From assembly GCF_001485215.1 (NCBI RefSeq), contig NZ_BBWW01000001.1, forward strand, positions 992,001-1,056,000: a stretch of DNA of 64,000 nucleotides, in the 5' to 3' direction. Positions 8,452 through 17,566 of this stretch are shown piece after piece; within the stretch, counting starts at the first letter, position 1; every line of letters starts with the position of its first letter. The notes under the pieces are model-generated. The model saw only the letters and a program-made list of their open reading frames with translations, had not been told where the DNA came from and ran no database searches. Both the position numbers and the translations under genes were made by a program. Source of the stretch: Leptolyngbya sp. NIES-2104. GTDB lineage: Bacteria; Cyanobacteriota; Cyanobacteriia; Leptolyngbyales; Leptolyngbyaceae.

Positions 8452-9186
8452 CTAGCTAACACGTAAACTGTTCGAGAGCGCGGAAGCTGCCCCTAAAACG
8501 CGCTCTCCTCCCGCATTCGTCGCCGCGATTAGGACAAGCAATACGCTGTTATTTGCCTGACGTGCCAATATGACACCGCCCACGGGCTGAGGTTGACCGC
8601 CGATCGTTAAATTTCCCGTCCAATCGATCTGGACTCCACCGGGAATCGATCGAACTTCTCCGGTTTGAAATCCTTCGCCTTGTCGAAACGCATTCTGAGC
8701 CGCCGTTACCAGTGCTTCATTGGGAACTACGCCGCCCGTAATTCCAAGCTGTGATTGCGGTTGAGCGAGAACACTATAAGCCAAGTTCCCGTCTGGAGCT
8801 TCGATCAAGACCGTTCCCGCTAGCGGACTGACTTTGTAACCTTGCAAAATTCCGATGATAAAGCGATTGTTCGGATCTTTGTAGTCGCCGCTCACGGGAA
8901 GTGGAGGAGCCGTAGGAGCCGCAGGTAATGGAGCCGAAACAGTTGGCGTAACAGGAATCACCGGAGCCGTAGGAGAAACTCTCGGTGAAGCGGTGGGCGA
9001 GGGAGATGGGGAAGTCGTCGGAAGCGGAGGACGATTCGCAGGGAGAGAAGGATCAACCGGAATCGGAGCAACCGGAACACCAATTTCCCCAGTTGGAGAA
9101 GGTGAGGGCGTTTGAGCAATGCTAGAAACCGCTGTGAAGACAACGATCGCTAAAGCAAACCATCCGATCAGCCATTTACGTTTCAT
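8452..9186 (-). CDS. secreted proline-rich protein of unknown function
   Basis: A 244-residue protein with a clear signal peptide (MKRKWLIGWFALAIVVF..., likely cleavage after SSIA near 24), then about 75 residues rich in Pro, Ser and Thr, then a compact domain (about 105-244). I do not recognise the family with certainty; the late domain has the look of cyanobacterial PsbP/DcrB-like lipid- or membrane-side proteins, which is a guess. It starts 4 nt after the stop of the nucleoside transporter gene, so it is probably the last gene of the operon 8452-12988, and acts in the periplasm or thylakoid lumen. Confidence 0.8.
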   Translation of the reverse strand: MKRKWLIGWFALAIVVFTAVSSIAQTPSPSPTGEIGVPVAPIPVDPSLPANRPPLPTTSPSPSPTASPRVSPTAPVIPVTPTVSAPLPAAPTAPPLPVSGDYKDPNNRFIIGILQGYKVSPLAGTVLIEAPDGNLAYSVLAQPQSQLGITGGVVPNEALVTAAQNAFRQGEGFQTGEVRSIPGGVQIDWTGNLTIGGQPQPVGGVILARQANNSVLLVLIAATNAGGERVLGAASALSNSLRVS

Positions 9187-9190
9187 GCTT

Positions 9191-10624
9191 TTACCCTCTC
9201 AAAACTGACGGATTACCAAAATAGAAAACTCCAGCCACGCACCCGATCATCAGAGTCGCTAAAGTGGCTGCCCAAAGCGCTTTCCAGCCCAAACTTGCCA
9301 AATCTTTTCGACGCGATGGAATCAGAGTTGAAAAGCCGCCAACGAAGATTCCGACTGAAGGCAAATGAGCGAACCCACAGAGGCAATAACTAATGATGAG
9401 TAAAGCCCGATCGCTAATCGTTCCCTGACTCGCTAATACACCCAATTGCTGATAGACAGGCACTTCCGTTTCAAGCAGTCGCCGCCCAATCAACACCGAT
9501 GCTTGCCAAATCTCATTCCAGTTAGCGGAAACCCCTGTAAGAAATGTCAACGGCACAAACAGCGCACCGACAATGTTTTGCAGCGTAATCACTTGGAAAA
9601 TTAAGCCAATCCGTCGAACAAAGAGATTGTTACTGGTGGCTAATCCGGCAAGATTAGCAAAGAACAGATTCACGAGCGCAACCAGTCCGAGAATTGCAAT
9701 TAAAAGAGCCGCGATCGCGATCGCCAATTTCACCCCGTCCATTGCTCCTAAAATCACACTTTCCATTGCACCCGATGGACGATCTGCGGTCATGCGGTCG
9801 TTTTCTGGGTCTTCTTCGGGCAGTGCTCCTAATGTCTTTGGAACTTCGGTTTCAGGCACCAGCAATTTAGAAATCACAAAACAGGCAGGAATCGCCATAA
9901 TCGAAGCCGAAACTAAATGCCCGGTAATGTTTGGAAATGTGGGGCGCAATGCTCCAGCATAAAGCGCAAGAACGGTAGAAGCAATACTTCCATAACAGCA
10001 AGTTAGAATTGCACAGAGTTCGCTTCGGGTCATACTAGCGAGATAAGGACGAACCACGAGCGCGGATTCGATTCCGACAAAAATATTCATCGAGCCGCTT
10101 AATGCTTCAGCACCACTGAGATTCATTGATCGACGAAAGATCTTGGCGAAAAATTTCACGATCGGTTGAATCACACCCAAGTAATACAGAAGTGACATTA
10201 ATGCAGAGAAAAAGATCACTAAAGGCAACGCTCTAAAAGCGAAGGTATACCCTAGATTGAGATTTTCAGGACTTAAGCGATCGCCTGCAACCGGAACGTA
10301 CGGAGGCGTAATCGCACGAGCAATCCAACGCCCGACTAAAATCGGTCCCGGAGTCACACTCGGTTCTGGAACAAACAGCGATCCAAATAAGAATCGCGAC
10401 CCCGCTTCCGTGGCATCTAAAACCGCATTAATACTATTACTCACGACGCTAATCACAAAGCGCGTCACAGGAAACGTAAACACTAACAATCCGAGAATTA
10501 GCTGTAGCGCAATCCCCCAGAGAATCACCTTCCACGGAATCACACGGCGGTTTTCAGATCCAAGCCATGCGATCGCGCACAGCACAAAGATGCCACCGAA
10601 CGATAAAAAATTTAACCAAGACAT
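9191..10624 (-). CDS. concentrative nucleoside transporter (NupC/CNT family)
   Basis: A 477-residue polytopic inner-membrane protein that matches the CNT family: N-terminal spans with the GLLVFTFPVTR segment, the central re-entrant region (LSGAEALSGSMNIFVGIESALVVRPY) and the conserved C-terminal LCGFAHLPSVGIFVGGFSTLIPSRR motif. CNT proteins import nucleosides with H+ or Na+. The ATG overlaps the stop codon of the upstream glycosyltransferase by 1 nt, so translation is coupled. A nucleoside importer inside a glycosyltransferase operon is an odd combination. The family assignment is firm; the substrate is inferred. Confidence 0.9.
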   Translation of the reverse strand: MSWLNFLSFGGIFVLCAIAWLGSENRRVIPWKVILWGIALQLILGLLVFTFPVTRFVISVVSNSINAVLDATEAGSRFLFGSLFVPEPSVTPGPILVGRWIARAITPPYVPVAGDRLSPENLNLGYTFAFRALPLVIFFSALMSLLYYLGVIQPIVKFFAKIFRRSMNLSGAEALSGSMNIFVGIESALVVRPYLASMTRSELCAILTCCYGSIASTVLALYAGALRPTFPNITGHLVSASIMAIPACFVISKLLVPETEVPKTLGALPEEDPENDRMTADRPSGAMESVILGAMDGVKLAIAIAALLIAILGLVALVNLFFANLAGLATSNNLFVRRIGLIFQVITLQNIVGALFVPLTFLTGVSANWNEIWQASVLIGRRLLETEVPVYQQLGVLASQGTISDRALLIISYCLCGFAHLPSVGIFVGGFSTLIPSRRKDLASLGWKALWAATLATLMIGCVAGVFYFGNPSVLRG

Positions 10625-11544
10625 TATTGATATCGACCTAGCTGCTCATTGAATCGAATTTTGAGTAAATCCAGAAGCATTTTAATCGAGTCTTGGATCA
10701 AATTCACTTTCGACCGCTTTTTCTGATGTTTCTCAGAAACTTTTGCCGGAATTTCTGCGATCGAATAGCCCCAATTTTGCGCTAAATAAATGAGTTCGAC
10801 ATCAAACGAAAATCCAGTCAGCGTCTGATAGAAAAAGAGTTTCTTAGCGGCTGATTTCCGAAATCCTTTTAATCCCGCCTGCATATCGCTGTACTGCAAA
10901 TCGAGCATCCTACGAGGTAAAACATTAAAAATCTTTTCAGCGACTTTTTGCCCGTGGCGAACCTTCTTCTGATTGCCCCGCACTAGGCTACGATTGCCGA
11001 TCGCGACATCACAAGTTTGCAATTTCTCAACTAATAAATCGAGATGCGCTAAAGAATACGCCAAGTCACTATCGAGAAAACAAATCAGATCACCTTCAGC
11101 ATATTCAACGCCGCGACGAATCGCATATCCCTTTCCAGCACGCGGATGATAGGAAATCAATCGAATTTGAGGCGTTTTTGCGAGATGGATTCCAGCAGTA
11201 ATAATTTCTTTTGTGCGATCGCTCGATCCATCGTTCACAAAAATAAACGTGAAGTTCGGATGCGTCTCTAAGTAGCGCAAAACCGCTTCAAATGTTCGAC
11301 GAATACAAGCTTGCTCGTTATAAACCGGAAGCACGATCGAGACTTGAGCGATCGAATTCAACCGAGGGGTTGGAATTGCCCGCCCCGCCTGATGTGAAGA
11401 ATTACGATGAGTTTGACTGTGGCTCTTTCGTTGTGTCCAAGTCTCGATCGGGTTCCAAAGTTTTTTCATTTCAATCACGATACAAGATTCATGCGGGCAA
11501 ATCGCGATCGCATCGCTAAAAGAACTTAATCTTTCTCGACGCAT
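10624..11544 (-). CDS. family 2 glycosyltransferase, polyprenyl-phosphate mannosyltransferase-like
   Basis: A GT-A fold glycosyltransferase of the DPM1/dolichol-phosphate mannose synthase type: VSIVLPVYNEQACIRRTFE, the nucleotide-sugar metal motif ICFLDSDLAYS, DMQAGLKGFRKSAAKKLF, and SFDVELIYLAQ. It likely transfers a sugar from a nucleotide donor to a lipid phosphate carrier at the inner face of the membrane. The first 65 residues are not conserved-looking, so the real start may be internal (ATG at 11469). As drawn, it overlaps the upstream fusion gene by 29 nt and the downstream transporter by 1 nt. Confidence 0.85.
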   Translation of the reverse strand: MRRERLSSFSDAIAICPHESCIVIEMKKLWNPIETWTQRKSHSQTHRNSSHQAGRAIPTPRLNSIAQVSIVLPVYNEQACIRRTFEAVLRYLETHPNFTFIFVNDGSSDRTKEIITAGIHLAKTPQIRLISYHPRAGKGYAIRRGVEYAEGDLICFLDSDLAYSLAHLDLLVEKLQTCDVAIGNRSLVRGNQKKVRHGQKVAEKIFNVLPRRMLDLQYSDMQAGLKGFRKSAAKKLFFYQTLTGFSFDVELIYLAQNWGYSIAEIPAKVSEKHQKKRSKVNLIQDSIKMLLDLLKIRFNEQLGRYQ

Positions 11545-12988
11545 AGAGACACATCTTTAACAGAATCAATCCTTCACGGAAATGAGCAATATTCGACTCT
11601 CCATAAGTTCGAGGCTGATATCGCACAGGCACATCAACGAGATGTAATCCTAACTTCGTTGCACCGAATAATAAATCAAAATCACCAAACGGATCGAAAT
11701 CTCCGAAATAGCTTCGTCCTGCTGCAATTTTCTCGTAGTCGCTGCGTCGTAACACTTTCGTGCCACAAAGCGTATCTTTGATCGACTGCCCTAATAAAAA
11801 CGAGAACATCAAGCTAAAAAACTTATTCGCCCAATTATTCAACCAGGGCATCGCTTTCCCCGATCGCGGATACACCAATCGCGACCCGTTGACGAATTCA
11901 CCTCGATCGCTGGCAATCACTTCATAAAAATGCGGCAAATCTTCCGGCTGTACGGTCAAATCCGCATCCAGAATCATCAAAATATCACCCGTTGCCTGTG
12001 CAAATCCCAGTCGTACCGCATCCGCTTTTCCTTTCCCACTTTGCTGAAAGGCTTTAAGCGTAAATTGCGGGTGCCCTTCTTGAACGACTCGCTGAATCTC
12101 CCTCCACGTGTCATCGCGAGAATGTCCTTCTACGAAAATGACTTCGGTATGACTTCCGAGTTGAGGCAGACGCTCGATCGCATCTCGAATATTTCCCGCT
12201 TCATTCCGAGCTGGAATAATTACTGAACAAGAAGATTGATTCGTTGATGGCACTCCAAACGGTTTCGCCACAACGTAATTCGTCAAGCAAAAATGATTCA
12301 AAACCGGAAGATGTGCCAGCACCCGATTGAACAGCGGCGCGATCAGCGGCACCTGTTTCGGACACAAAAATCGACGGTTCGATCGTAGCGGCAAGTACCC
12401 GGTAATCTGGAGCAAATTCAGCACATCATCCATCGATAACCAACTTTGCGGGGGTTGTGGGCGACGCTGTCCAATTTTTTCAGCAAAATGCAACAAAGGC
12501 TGCCACAAAAAATTGTGAAACGTCAAAATCAACCGCGATCGGGCATGACAAAACGGCAGTAAATTTGCCAAAACTTGCTGCACATCACTTAAGTGTCCCA
12601 ACACCCCAGAAAGGACAATAAAATCAAACTGCGTTTCTGGCAAATCTTCCAAACTCAGCGTTTCCGCATCCAAACAATAAAACTGTAAATGCGGGTATTT
12701 CGCCTGTGCTAAATCGACCATTGATCGAGAAAAATCAATCCCGACTCCAACCGCTGGATCAAGCCCAGCAAGCAAGGTTCCCGTTCCGCAACCGACTTCT
12801 AAAACGCGGCTACCGGGCGGAATGAAAAACTGATGAAAGCGATCGAGATCTTGATAGTAATAGCGATTGCGTTGGTTCCAAGCATCGAGATCAGCGGCAA
12901 CGCGATCGAAATACGATCGTACCTGCGCCTTAAACGCATTTTTGTAGCTCGATTCCGACGATTTCGTAACAGAAGAAGTCATCCGCAT
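11516..12988 (-). CDS. methyltransferase-glycosyltransferase fusion protein
   Basis: A 490-residue two-domain protein. Residues 20-215 are a class I SAM methyltransferase with motif I VLEVGCGTGTLL (62-73), the acidic VGIDFSRSM (82-90) and LDAETL. Residues 252-490 are a family 2 glycosyltransferase: SVIIPARNEAGNIRDAI, the DXD motif LMILDADLTV (about 325-334), FVNGSRL and a C-terminal part resembling polyprenyl-sugar transferases (GDFDPFGDFDLLFGATKLGL). It could methylate and lipid-link, or methylate and extend, a surface sugar. It is the first gene of a four-gene minus-strand operon ending at 8452. The pairing of the two activities in one chain is directly visible; the pathway is unknown. Confidence 0.88.
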   Translation of the reverse strand: MRMTSSVTKSSESSYKNAFKAQVRSYFDRVAADLDAWNQRNRYYYQDLDRFHQFFIPPGSRVLEVGCGTGTLLAGLDPAVGVGIDFSRSMVDLAQAKYPHLQFYCLDAETLSLEDLPETQFDFIVLSGVLGHLSDVQQVLANLLPFCHARSRLILTFHNFLWQPLLHFAEKIGQRRPQPPQSWLSMDDVLNLLQITGYLPLRSNRRFLCPKQVPLIAPLFNRVLAHLPVLNHFCLTNYVVAKPFGVPSTNQSSCSVIIPARNEAGNIRDAIERLPQLGSHTEVIFVEGHSRDDTWREIQRVVQEGHPQFTLKAFQQSGKGKADAVRLGFAQATGDILMILDADLTVQPEDLPHFYEVIASDRGEFVNGSRLVYPRSGKAMPWLNNWANKFFSLMFSFLLGQSIKDTLCGTKVLRRSDYEKIAAGRSYFGDFDPFGDFDLLFGATKLGLHLVDVPVRYQPRTYGESNIAHFREGLILLKMCLYASRKIKFF

Positions 12989-13239
12989 TCGATCCGATCT
13001 CTGAAGTTTAGCCGCTCTATTTTCTCATATTGATTAATAAAGTCTTAACGAGCGATCAAATTCCGACGATTCGCCGTATTGTAATCATCAGTTGTTATTG
13101 TTCTCCGGGATAAGTGCGATCGCGCCACTGCCCGAAGTGGTGCCATTCACACCGCTGTTCCATTATTCGTATCCGGTTGCACTTGTCTTCCTAGACTGCA
13201 ACGATGTAAAAAAGTTTTTGCTACTACGGTGACAAAAGT

Positions 13240-15846
13240 ATGGTGCATAAAAGTTACTCATCCACAGTCGGTCTCGCGCTTCTTCTGACGGGAGTTGCTG
13301 TTGCAGAAGTGCAATTAGTTCGGGCGCAGACGACTTTCAAACTCCCCGATTCTGTTCCCCAAGGCACAAACGTTCGCATTGATGGTTCTGTCAGTATGGC
13401 AGCAGTCAATTCGATTTTGGAGAAGCGATTTGAACAGCAATTTCCCCAAACTCAAGTCACAGCCGCTTCTAATGGTGTCCCTGCGGGAATTCAAGCCGTT
13501 CTGAGCGGACAGGCAGATCTCGCCGCGATCGGTCGCCCACTCAATGACCAGGAAAAAGCGCAAGGCTTGAAAACGGCTCTGGTCGGACGCGACAAAATCG
13601 CGATCGTCATCGGTGCCAACAATCCCTTTAATCGAAGTTTGACGATCGACCAATTCGCCCGCATCTTCCGAGGTGAGATCACAAACTGGTCACAGGTCGG
13701 CGGTCCAAATGTGCCGATTAAATTTGTCGATCGACCCGACAGCAGCGATACTCGCGAAGCCTTCAAGAGCTATCCCGTCTTCAGACAAGCAAAATTCGCC
13801 ACAGGCGCAAATGCAGTCAAGCTGAATGAAGACACAACTGAAGCGGTCGCTTCGAGCTTGGGAAATAACGGCATCAGTTACGCTACCGCCAGCCAAGCCA
13901 GAGGACTCAAGGGCGTGAAAACCGTGACGATGCACGGAACGCAACCCACCGATCTCCGCTATCCGTTCTCGCAAGCACTCTACTATGTTTACAAAGATGC
14001 CGCAAATCCAGCCGTTCAAGCCTTCTTAGGATTAGCAACGACCGAAACTGGACAAACCGCGATCGACAAATCTGGTGTAATTGAATCGATCGCTGTGGCG
14101 AAAACGACCCCCGCTGCAAAACCCACAGCAGAAACCAAACCCGCTAAACCCGCAACAACCACCGCAAAAAATAGCACTCCGACAAAAGACGGAGCAGCGA
14201 CCGCCGAGAAATCAGGAAGCGGTCAAACGGTCACGGGAGCTAAACCCCAAGGCGGCGAAAACCAGCAGGGCGGTAGTTCTCAATCAGGCGGCGGTAATCC
14301 TTTAGCGTTCCTGTTCCCTGACGATAATCCGGGTGGAGCCGCTGCCGATACGGGCAGAGGACTCCCGAACTGGCTTTGGTGGCTCTTACCGATCGGTTCT
14401 GGTGCTGCCCTACTCTGGATGCTAGCAGGCGGACGACGGAATCGCCGCCGTGTCTCTAGTGGACGAGATCAAGGCGCGACCGGAACCTTCAACGCACCGG
14501 GATATACTGATCCTGATAATGGTGCTCCATATGTCGAAGGCGGATACGATCCGATTCAAACAAACGGCGACTATTCCACCACGATCGATGCTCCGGACAC
14601 CAACTTAGAGTGGAACACCGAGAGCAACCAACTTGGTAATCTCGACCTCGACCCGAATGTCAGCAGCAACGTCGATCACTCAAATCCATTCGGCAATTTA
14701 GGCGGTGCAGCATTAGCCGGAGGAGCCGCCGCAGCGGGAGCTTGGGCAGTGAATCGCGATCGTAAGAGTAAAGTCGTGCTCAAATCGCGCAGTTCTCAGG
14801 AAGTCGAAGCGTTCTGGGATATTCCGACCGAAGATCGGCAAGCGATGAAACAACAAGGCGGAGAGAAGTTAGCCCTGCGCCTGTACGATGTCACCGATAT
14901 CGATTTATCGCAGCACCCCGCTCACAGCGTTCAGCAATTCGAGTGTGATGAACTGACCCAGCGCCAACGCTTCCCGATCGCACTTCCCGATCGCGATTAT
15001 TTAGCAGAAATCGGCTACCTCACGCCTGATAACGAATGGCTGAGTTTAGCGCGATCGTCTCATGTTCGCGTTCCGGCTGCACCGGGTAGCTCTTTCTTGG
15101 GCAATGTGACGAAAGCTGGAGGAGCCGCTGTTGCTGGAGGAGCCGCTGCTGCAACGGGCGCGGTCGATTCTGCGAAATCGTTCTTATCGGGCGATCGCGA
15201 TACCGAAACGGAACCGACAACTGAGCCGCAAACTTCAGATGCTCAGTCTCCAAGCTGGTTTGAACGAATTACGCATCGTGTCGGTGATACGACAAACGAT
15301 GTTACACAAACCGGAGGAGCCGCTGTTGCCGGAGCGGGAGCCGCTGCCTGGTCGTTCGTTTCGGGTCAGCGTAATTCTGAAACTACGACTCCAACCGAAA
15401 CCGCATCGTTTACTCCAGAAACCGCATCGTTTACTCCAGAAACCCCATCGTTCACCACAGGTGAAACGACTGAAATTAATCCGTTCATGACGGGTGAAAC
15501 CGTTGCACCACCCGTACCAACCGAGTTGGGTGAAGGTCGTTTAGTCCTGACTCCCCGGAATTCTCGCTGGGCGTATGCGACCTGGGATCTGCCTCGATCG
15601 CTGCGATCGCGAATCGATCGTGATGCAGGCGATAACTTAGTCCTGCGTTTGTACGATGTCACCGATGGCGGCACTCGTCTCCCGTCTCGCTACGAGCAGC
15701 ATGACATTGATGAAATGGCGCTCTCGTGCGATGTGCCGATTCCGTTGAGCGATCGCACTTATATCGCTGAAGTCGGTTATGTGAATTCTGAAAATATCTG
15801 GACTCCGTTAGCTCGATCGACTTCCGCCCACATTCCAGCAAACTAA
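13240..15846 (+). CDS. phosphate-binding-like protein fused to two DUF4912 domains
   Basis: An 868-residue envelope protein. It has a signal peptide (cleavage near residue 29, LVRA/QTT), a PstS-like periplasmic binding domain (about 40-280: SVSMAAVNSILEK, GVPAGIQAVLSGQADLAAIGRPL, FARIFRGEITNWSQVGGP), a Lys/Pro/Thr then Gly/Gln-rich linker, one membrane span (about 375-395, NWLWWLLPIGSGAALLWML) followed by GGRRNRRR, then two DUF4912 repeats (about 511-612 and 766-868) separated by a Thr/Glu-rich region. The repeats share LRLYDVTD and YLAEIGYL/YIAEVGYV. A phosphate signal outside could be passed to the DUF4912 part, but function is not known. The gene stands alone and ends in a strong terminator. 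Confidence 0.9.
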   Translation: MVHKSYSSTVGLALLLTGVAVAEVQLVRAQTTFKLPDSVPQGTNVRIDGSVSMAAVNSILEKRFEQQFPQTQVTAASNGVPAGIQAVLSGQADLAAIGRPLNDQEKAQGLKTALVGRDKIAIVIGANNPFNRSLTIDQFARIFRGEITNWSQVGGPNVPIKFVDRPDSSDTREAFKSYPVFRQAKFATGANAVKLNEDTTEAVASSLGNNGISYATASQARGLKGVKTVTMHGTQPTDLRYPFSQALYYVYKDAANPAVQAFLGLATTETGQTAIDKSGVIESIAVAKTTPAAKPTAETKPAKPATTTAKNSTPTKDGAATAEKSGSGQTVTGAKPQGGENQQGGSSQSGGGNPLAFLFPDDNPGGAAADTGRGLPNWLWWLLPIGSGAALLWMLAGGRRNRRRVSSGRDQGATGTFNAPGYTDPDNGAPYVEGGYDPIQTNGDYSTTIDAPDTNLEWNTESNQLGNLDLDPNVSSNVDHSNPFGNLGGAALAGGAAAAGAWAVNRDRKSKVVLKSRSSQEVEAFWDIPTEDRQAMKQQGGEKLALRLYDVTDIDLSQHPAHSVQQFECDELTQRQRFPIALPDRDYLAEIGYLTPDNEWLSLARSSHVRVPAAPGSSFLGNVTKAGGAAVAGGAAAATGAVDSAKSFLSGDRDTETEPTTEPQTSDAQSPSWFERITHRVGDTTNDVTQTGGAAVAGAGAAAWSFVSGQRNSETTTPTETASFTPETASFTPETPSFTTGETTEINPFMTGETVAPPVPTELGEGRLVLTPRNSRWAYATWDLPRSLRSRIDRDAGDNLVLRLYDVTDGGTRLPSRYEQHDIDEMALSCDVPIPLSDRTYIAEVGYVNSENIWTPLARSTSAHIPAN
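15397..15459 (+). repeat. three tandem 21-bp units inside the DUF4912 gene
   Basis: Units at 15397-15417 and 15418-15438 are identical; the third (15439-15459) is diverged. They encode ETASFTP, ETASFTP and ETPSFTT in the linker before the second DUF4912 domain, a likely site of slippage. Confidence 0.85.
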
Positions 15847-15852
15847 CTCAAC

Positions 15853-15893
15853 AAAAAAGCGGTGAAGATCATTAGGTCTTCACCGCTTTTTTT
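15853..15893. terminator. bidirectional intrinsic terminator
   Basis: A perfect stem AAAAAAGCGGTGAAGA / TCTTCACCGCTTTTTT (15853-15868 and 15877-15892) with an 8-nt loop. It has T runs on both strands and separates the convergent DUF4912 and ABC permease genes. Confidence 0.93.
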
Positions 15894-15905
15894 ATACTGC
15901 GATCG

Positions 15906-16667
15906 CTAACGCGCCCAGTAAATCACCTTCTTCTCAACAAAAATAAAGAAGCCGTAGAGCAATACACCCATCAACGCCAAAATTAACAGCGCCGCGAACG
16001 CGAGTGGAACATTAAAATCAGCAGTTGCCTGCACAATCAAGAATCCCAATCCTGCATTTGAAGCAACCGATTCAGAAATCACGGTTCCAATAAACGCAAA
16101 CGAAGCCGCAATCTTCAGCGATGCGAAGATGTAAGGCAGGGTATGCGGCCATCCTACTTTCTGAAACGTTTCAACCTGGTTCGCACCTAGCGCCCTCAGT
16201 ACGTCTTTCATCTCCGGTTCAACCGTATCTAAACCGAGTGCCACGTTAACCGCGATCGGGAAAAATGCCAGCAAAAACGCCGTCAATGTCGCCGGAATCG
16301 CATTCGCTCCAAACCAAATTGCTAACAGTGGAACCAACGCCGCTTTTGGAATCGTGTTAAACGCCACCAACAGCGGATACAGCGTCAGATAAGCCGCCTT
16401 GGAATATCCGATAATGAATCCCAGCACCACGCCAACTACGACTGCTATCACAAATCCCAACATCGTTGTCCAGAGCGTCCGTAGCGCATTCACGGTCAGT
16501 TGAGGTGCAAAATTGATCAGCGCATTGAGAACATTCGTCGGCGCAGGTAAATTAAACGGCGGAATCTTAAAGATAATGACCGCCAACTCCCACACCACAA
16601 AGAGCAAAACCGTAGCAATAAACGGTAGCACAAAAGCAGCCGATTTTGACTTGAGATACTTTTCCAT
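15906..16667 (-). CDS. ABC importer permease, SsuC/ThiX type
   Basis: A 253-residue BPD_transp_1 permease with about six spans and the cytoplasmic EAA loop (ALGANQVETFQKVGWPHTLPYIFASLKIA). It is the membrane channel for the NMT1/SsuA-type importer whose ATPase ends 2 nt upstream and whose binding protein is the first gene of the operon. Members of this family import sulfonates, taurine, nitrate, or thiamine precursors; sequence alone does not pick one. It is followed by a bidirectional terminator. Confidence 0.92.
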   Translation of the reverse strand: MEKYLKSKSAAFVLPFIATVLLFVVWELAVIIFKIPPFNLPAPTNVLNALINFAPQLTVNALRTLWTTMLGFVIAVVVGVVLGFIIGYSKAAYLTLYPLLVAFNTIPKAALVPLLAIWFGANAIPATLTAFLLAFFPIAVNVALGLDTVEPEMKDVLRALGANQVETFQKVGWPHTLPYIFASLKIAASFAFIGTVISESVASNAGLGFLIVQATADFNVPLAFAALLILALMGVLLYGFFIFVEKKVIYWAR

Positions 16668-16669
16668 CG

Positions 16670-17500
16670 TTAGTTGTGGTGAATGTGTTGGCGAATGCTG
16701 GCGAAATAGTGATTAAACTCGTCGCTGATTTCCATCTCTAATGTTCTCGGACGCGGTAGCTCGATCTTGACTTTGTAAATGATCGAACTCGGACGCGGAC
16801 CCATGACGTAAACCGTATCTGACAAAAACACGGCTTCCCGTAAATCGTGAGTAATCAGAATGCCGACGCACTTCACCCGCATCCAGAGATTTTGCAGCAT
16901 TCCCCACATTTCTTCGCGGGTAAACGCATCTAGCGCCCCGAACGGTTCATCTAACAATAAAATTTCTGGACTATGAATCAGCGATCGACACAACGATGCC
17001 CGCTGCCGCATTCCTCCTGACAACTGCCACGGATACTGCTTCTGGAAGTCCTGCAATCGCACTGTTGCCAAGAGATCCTGCGCCATCCGAACATATTCAC
17101 CTTTGCGCTGCCGAAAATCTTTTTTATACGGCTCTACAATTTCGAGCGGCAGCATCACATTGTCGATCGTATTACGCCACGGCAACATGACTGGATTTTG
17201 AAACGCGATTCCGGTGTTGCGAAGCGGCTTCTTAATCGGCGTTCCCCGGTAGCGAATTTCTCCGATCGGAGCCGGATTCAATCCTGACACCATCCGGAGA
17301 ATCGAAGTCTTTCCGCAACCTGAAGGACCTACAAACGACACGAATTCACCAGGTTGAATCGAGAGGCTAACTTCCTGAATAATCCGGCGCATTGAGCCTT
17401 CAAACGGATACTCTAGACCCACTTTATCGAACTCTAACAGCGGTTCTCCGCCCTGAATGTCAGAGTCGTTCAGCAGGGAATCGATGCGAGGCTGAACCAT
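16670..17500 (-). CDS. ABC importer ATP-binding protein, SsuB/TauB type
   Basis: The ATPase of the importer: Walker A GPSGCGKTS, Q-loop FQNPVMLPW, signature LSGGMRQRASL, Walker B ILLLDEPFGALD, and the H-switch ITHDLREAVFLSD. All are intact and typical of nitrate/sulfonate/taurine importers. The frame opens 15 codons earlier with a TTG (17545), but that extension is hydrophobic and not family-like, so I use the ATG at 17500 (276 residues). It lies 66 nt after the binding protein gene and 2 nt before the permease gene. Confidence 0.92.
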   Translation of the reverse strand: MVQPRIDSLLNDSDIQGGEPLLEFDKVGLEYPFEGSMRRIIQEVSLSIQPGEFVSFVGPSGCGKTSILRMVSGLNPAPIGEIRYRGTPIKKPLRNTGIAFQNPVMLPWRNTIDNVMLPLEIVEPYKKDFRQRKGEYVRMAQDLLATVRLQDFQKQYPWQLSGGMRQRASLCRSLIHSPEILLLDEPFGALDAFTREEMWGMLQNLWMRVKCVGILITHDLREAVFLSDTVYVMGPRPSSIIYKVKIELPRPRTLEMEISDEFNHYFASIRQHIHHN

Positions 17501-17566
17501 AGTTTTTTTGAGAAAAGTAAGGTGGATAAACAAAGGGCTAAGCAAGTCGCCTAGCCCACACGAGTC

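Noticed and set aside
15131-15490. 119-codon frame inside the DUF4912 gene
   Set aside because: Its Leu/Arg-rich translation is a product of the Ala/Thr-rich linker read in another frame.
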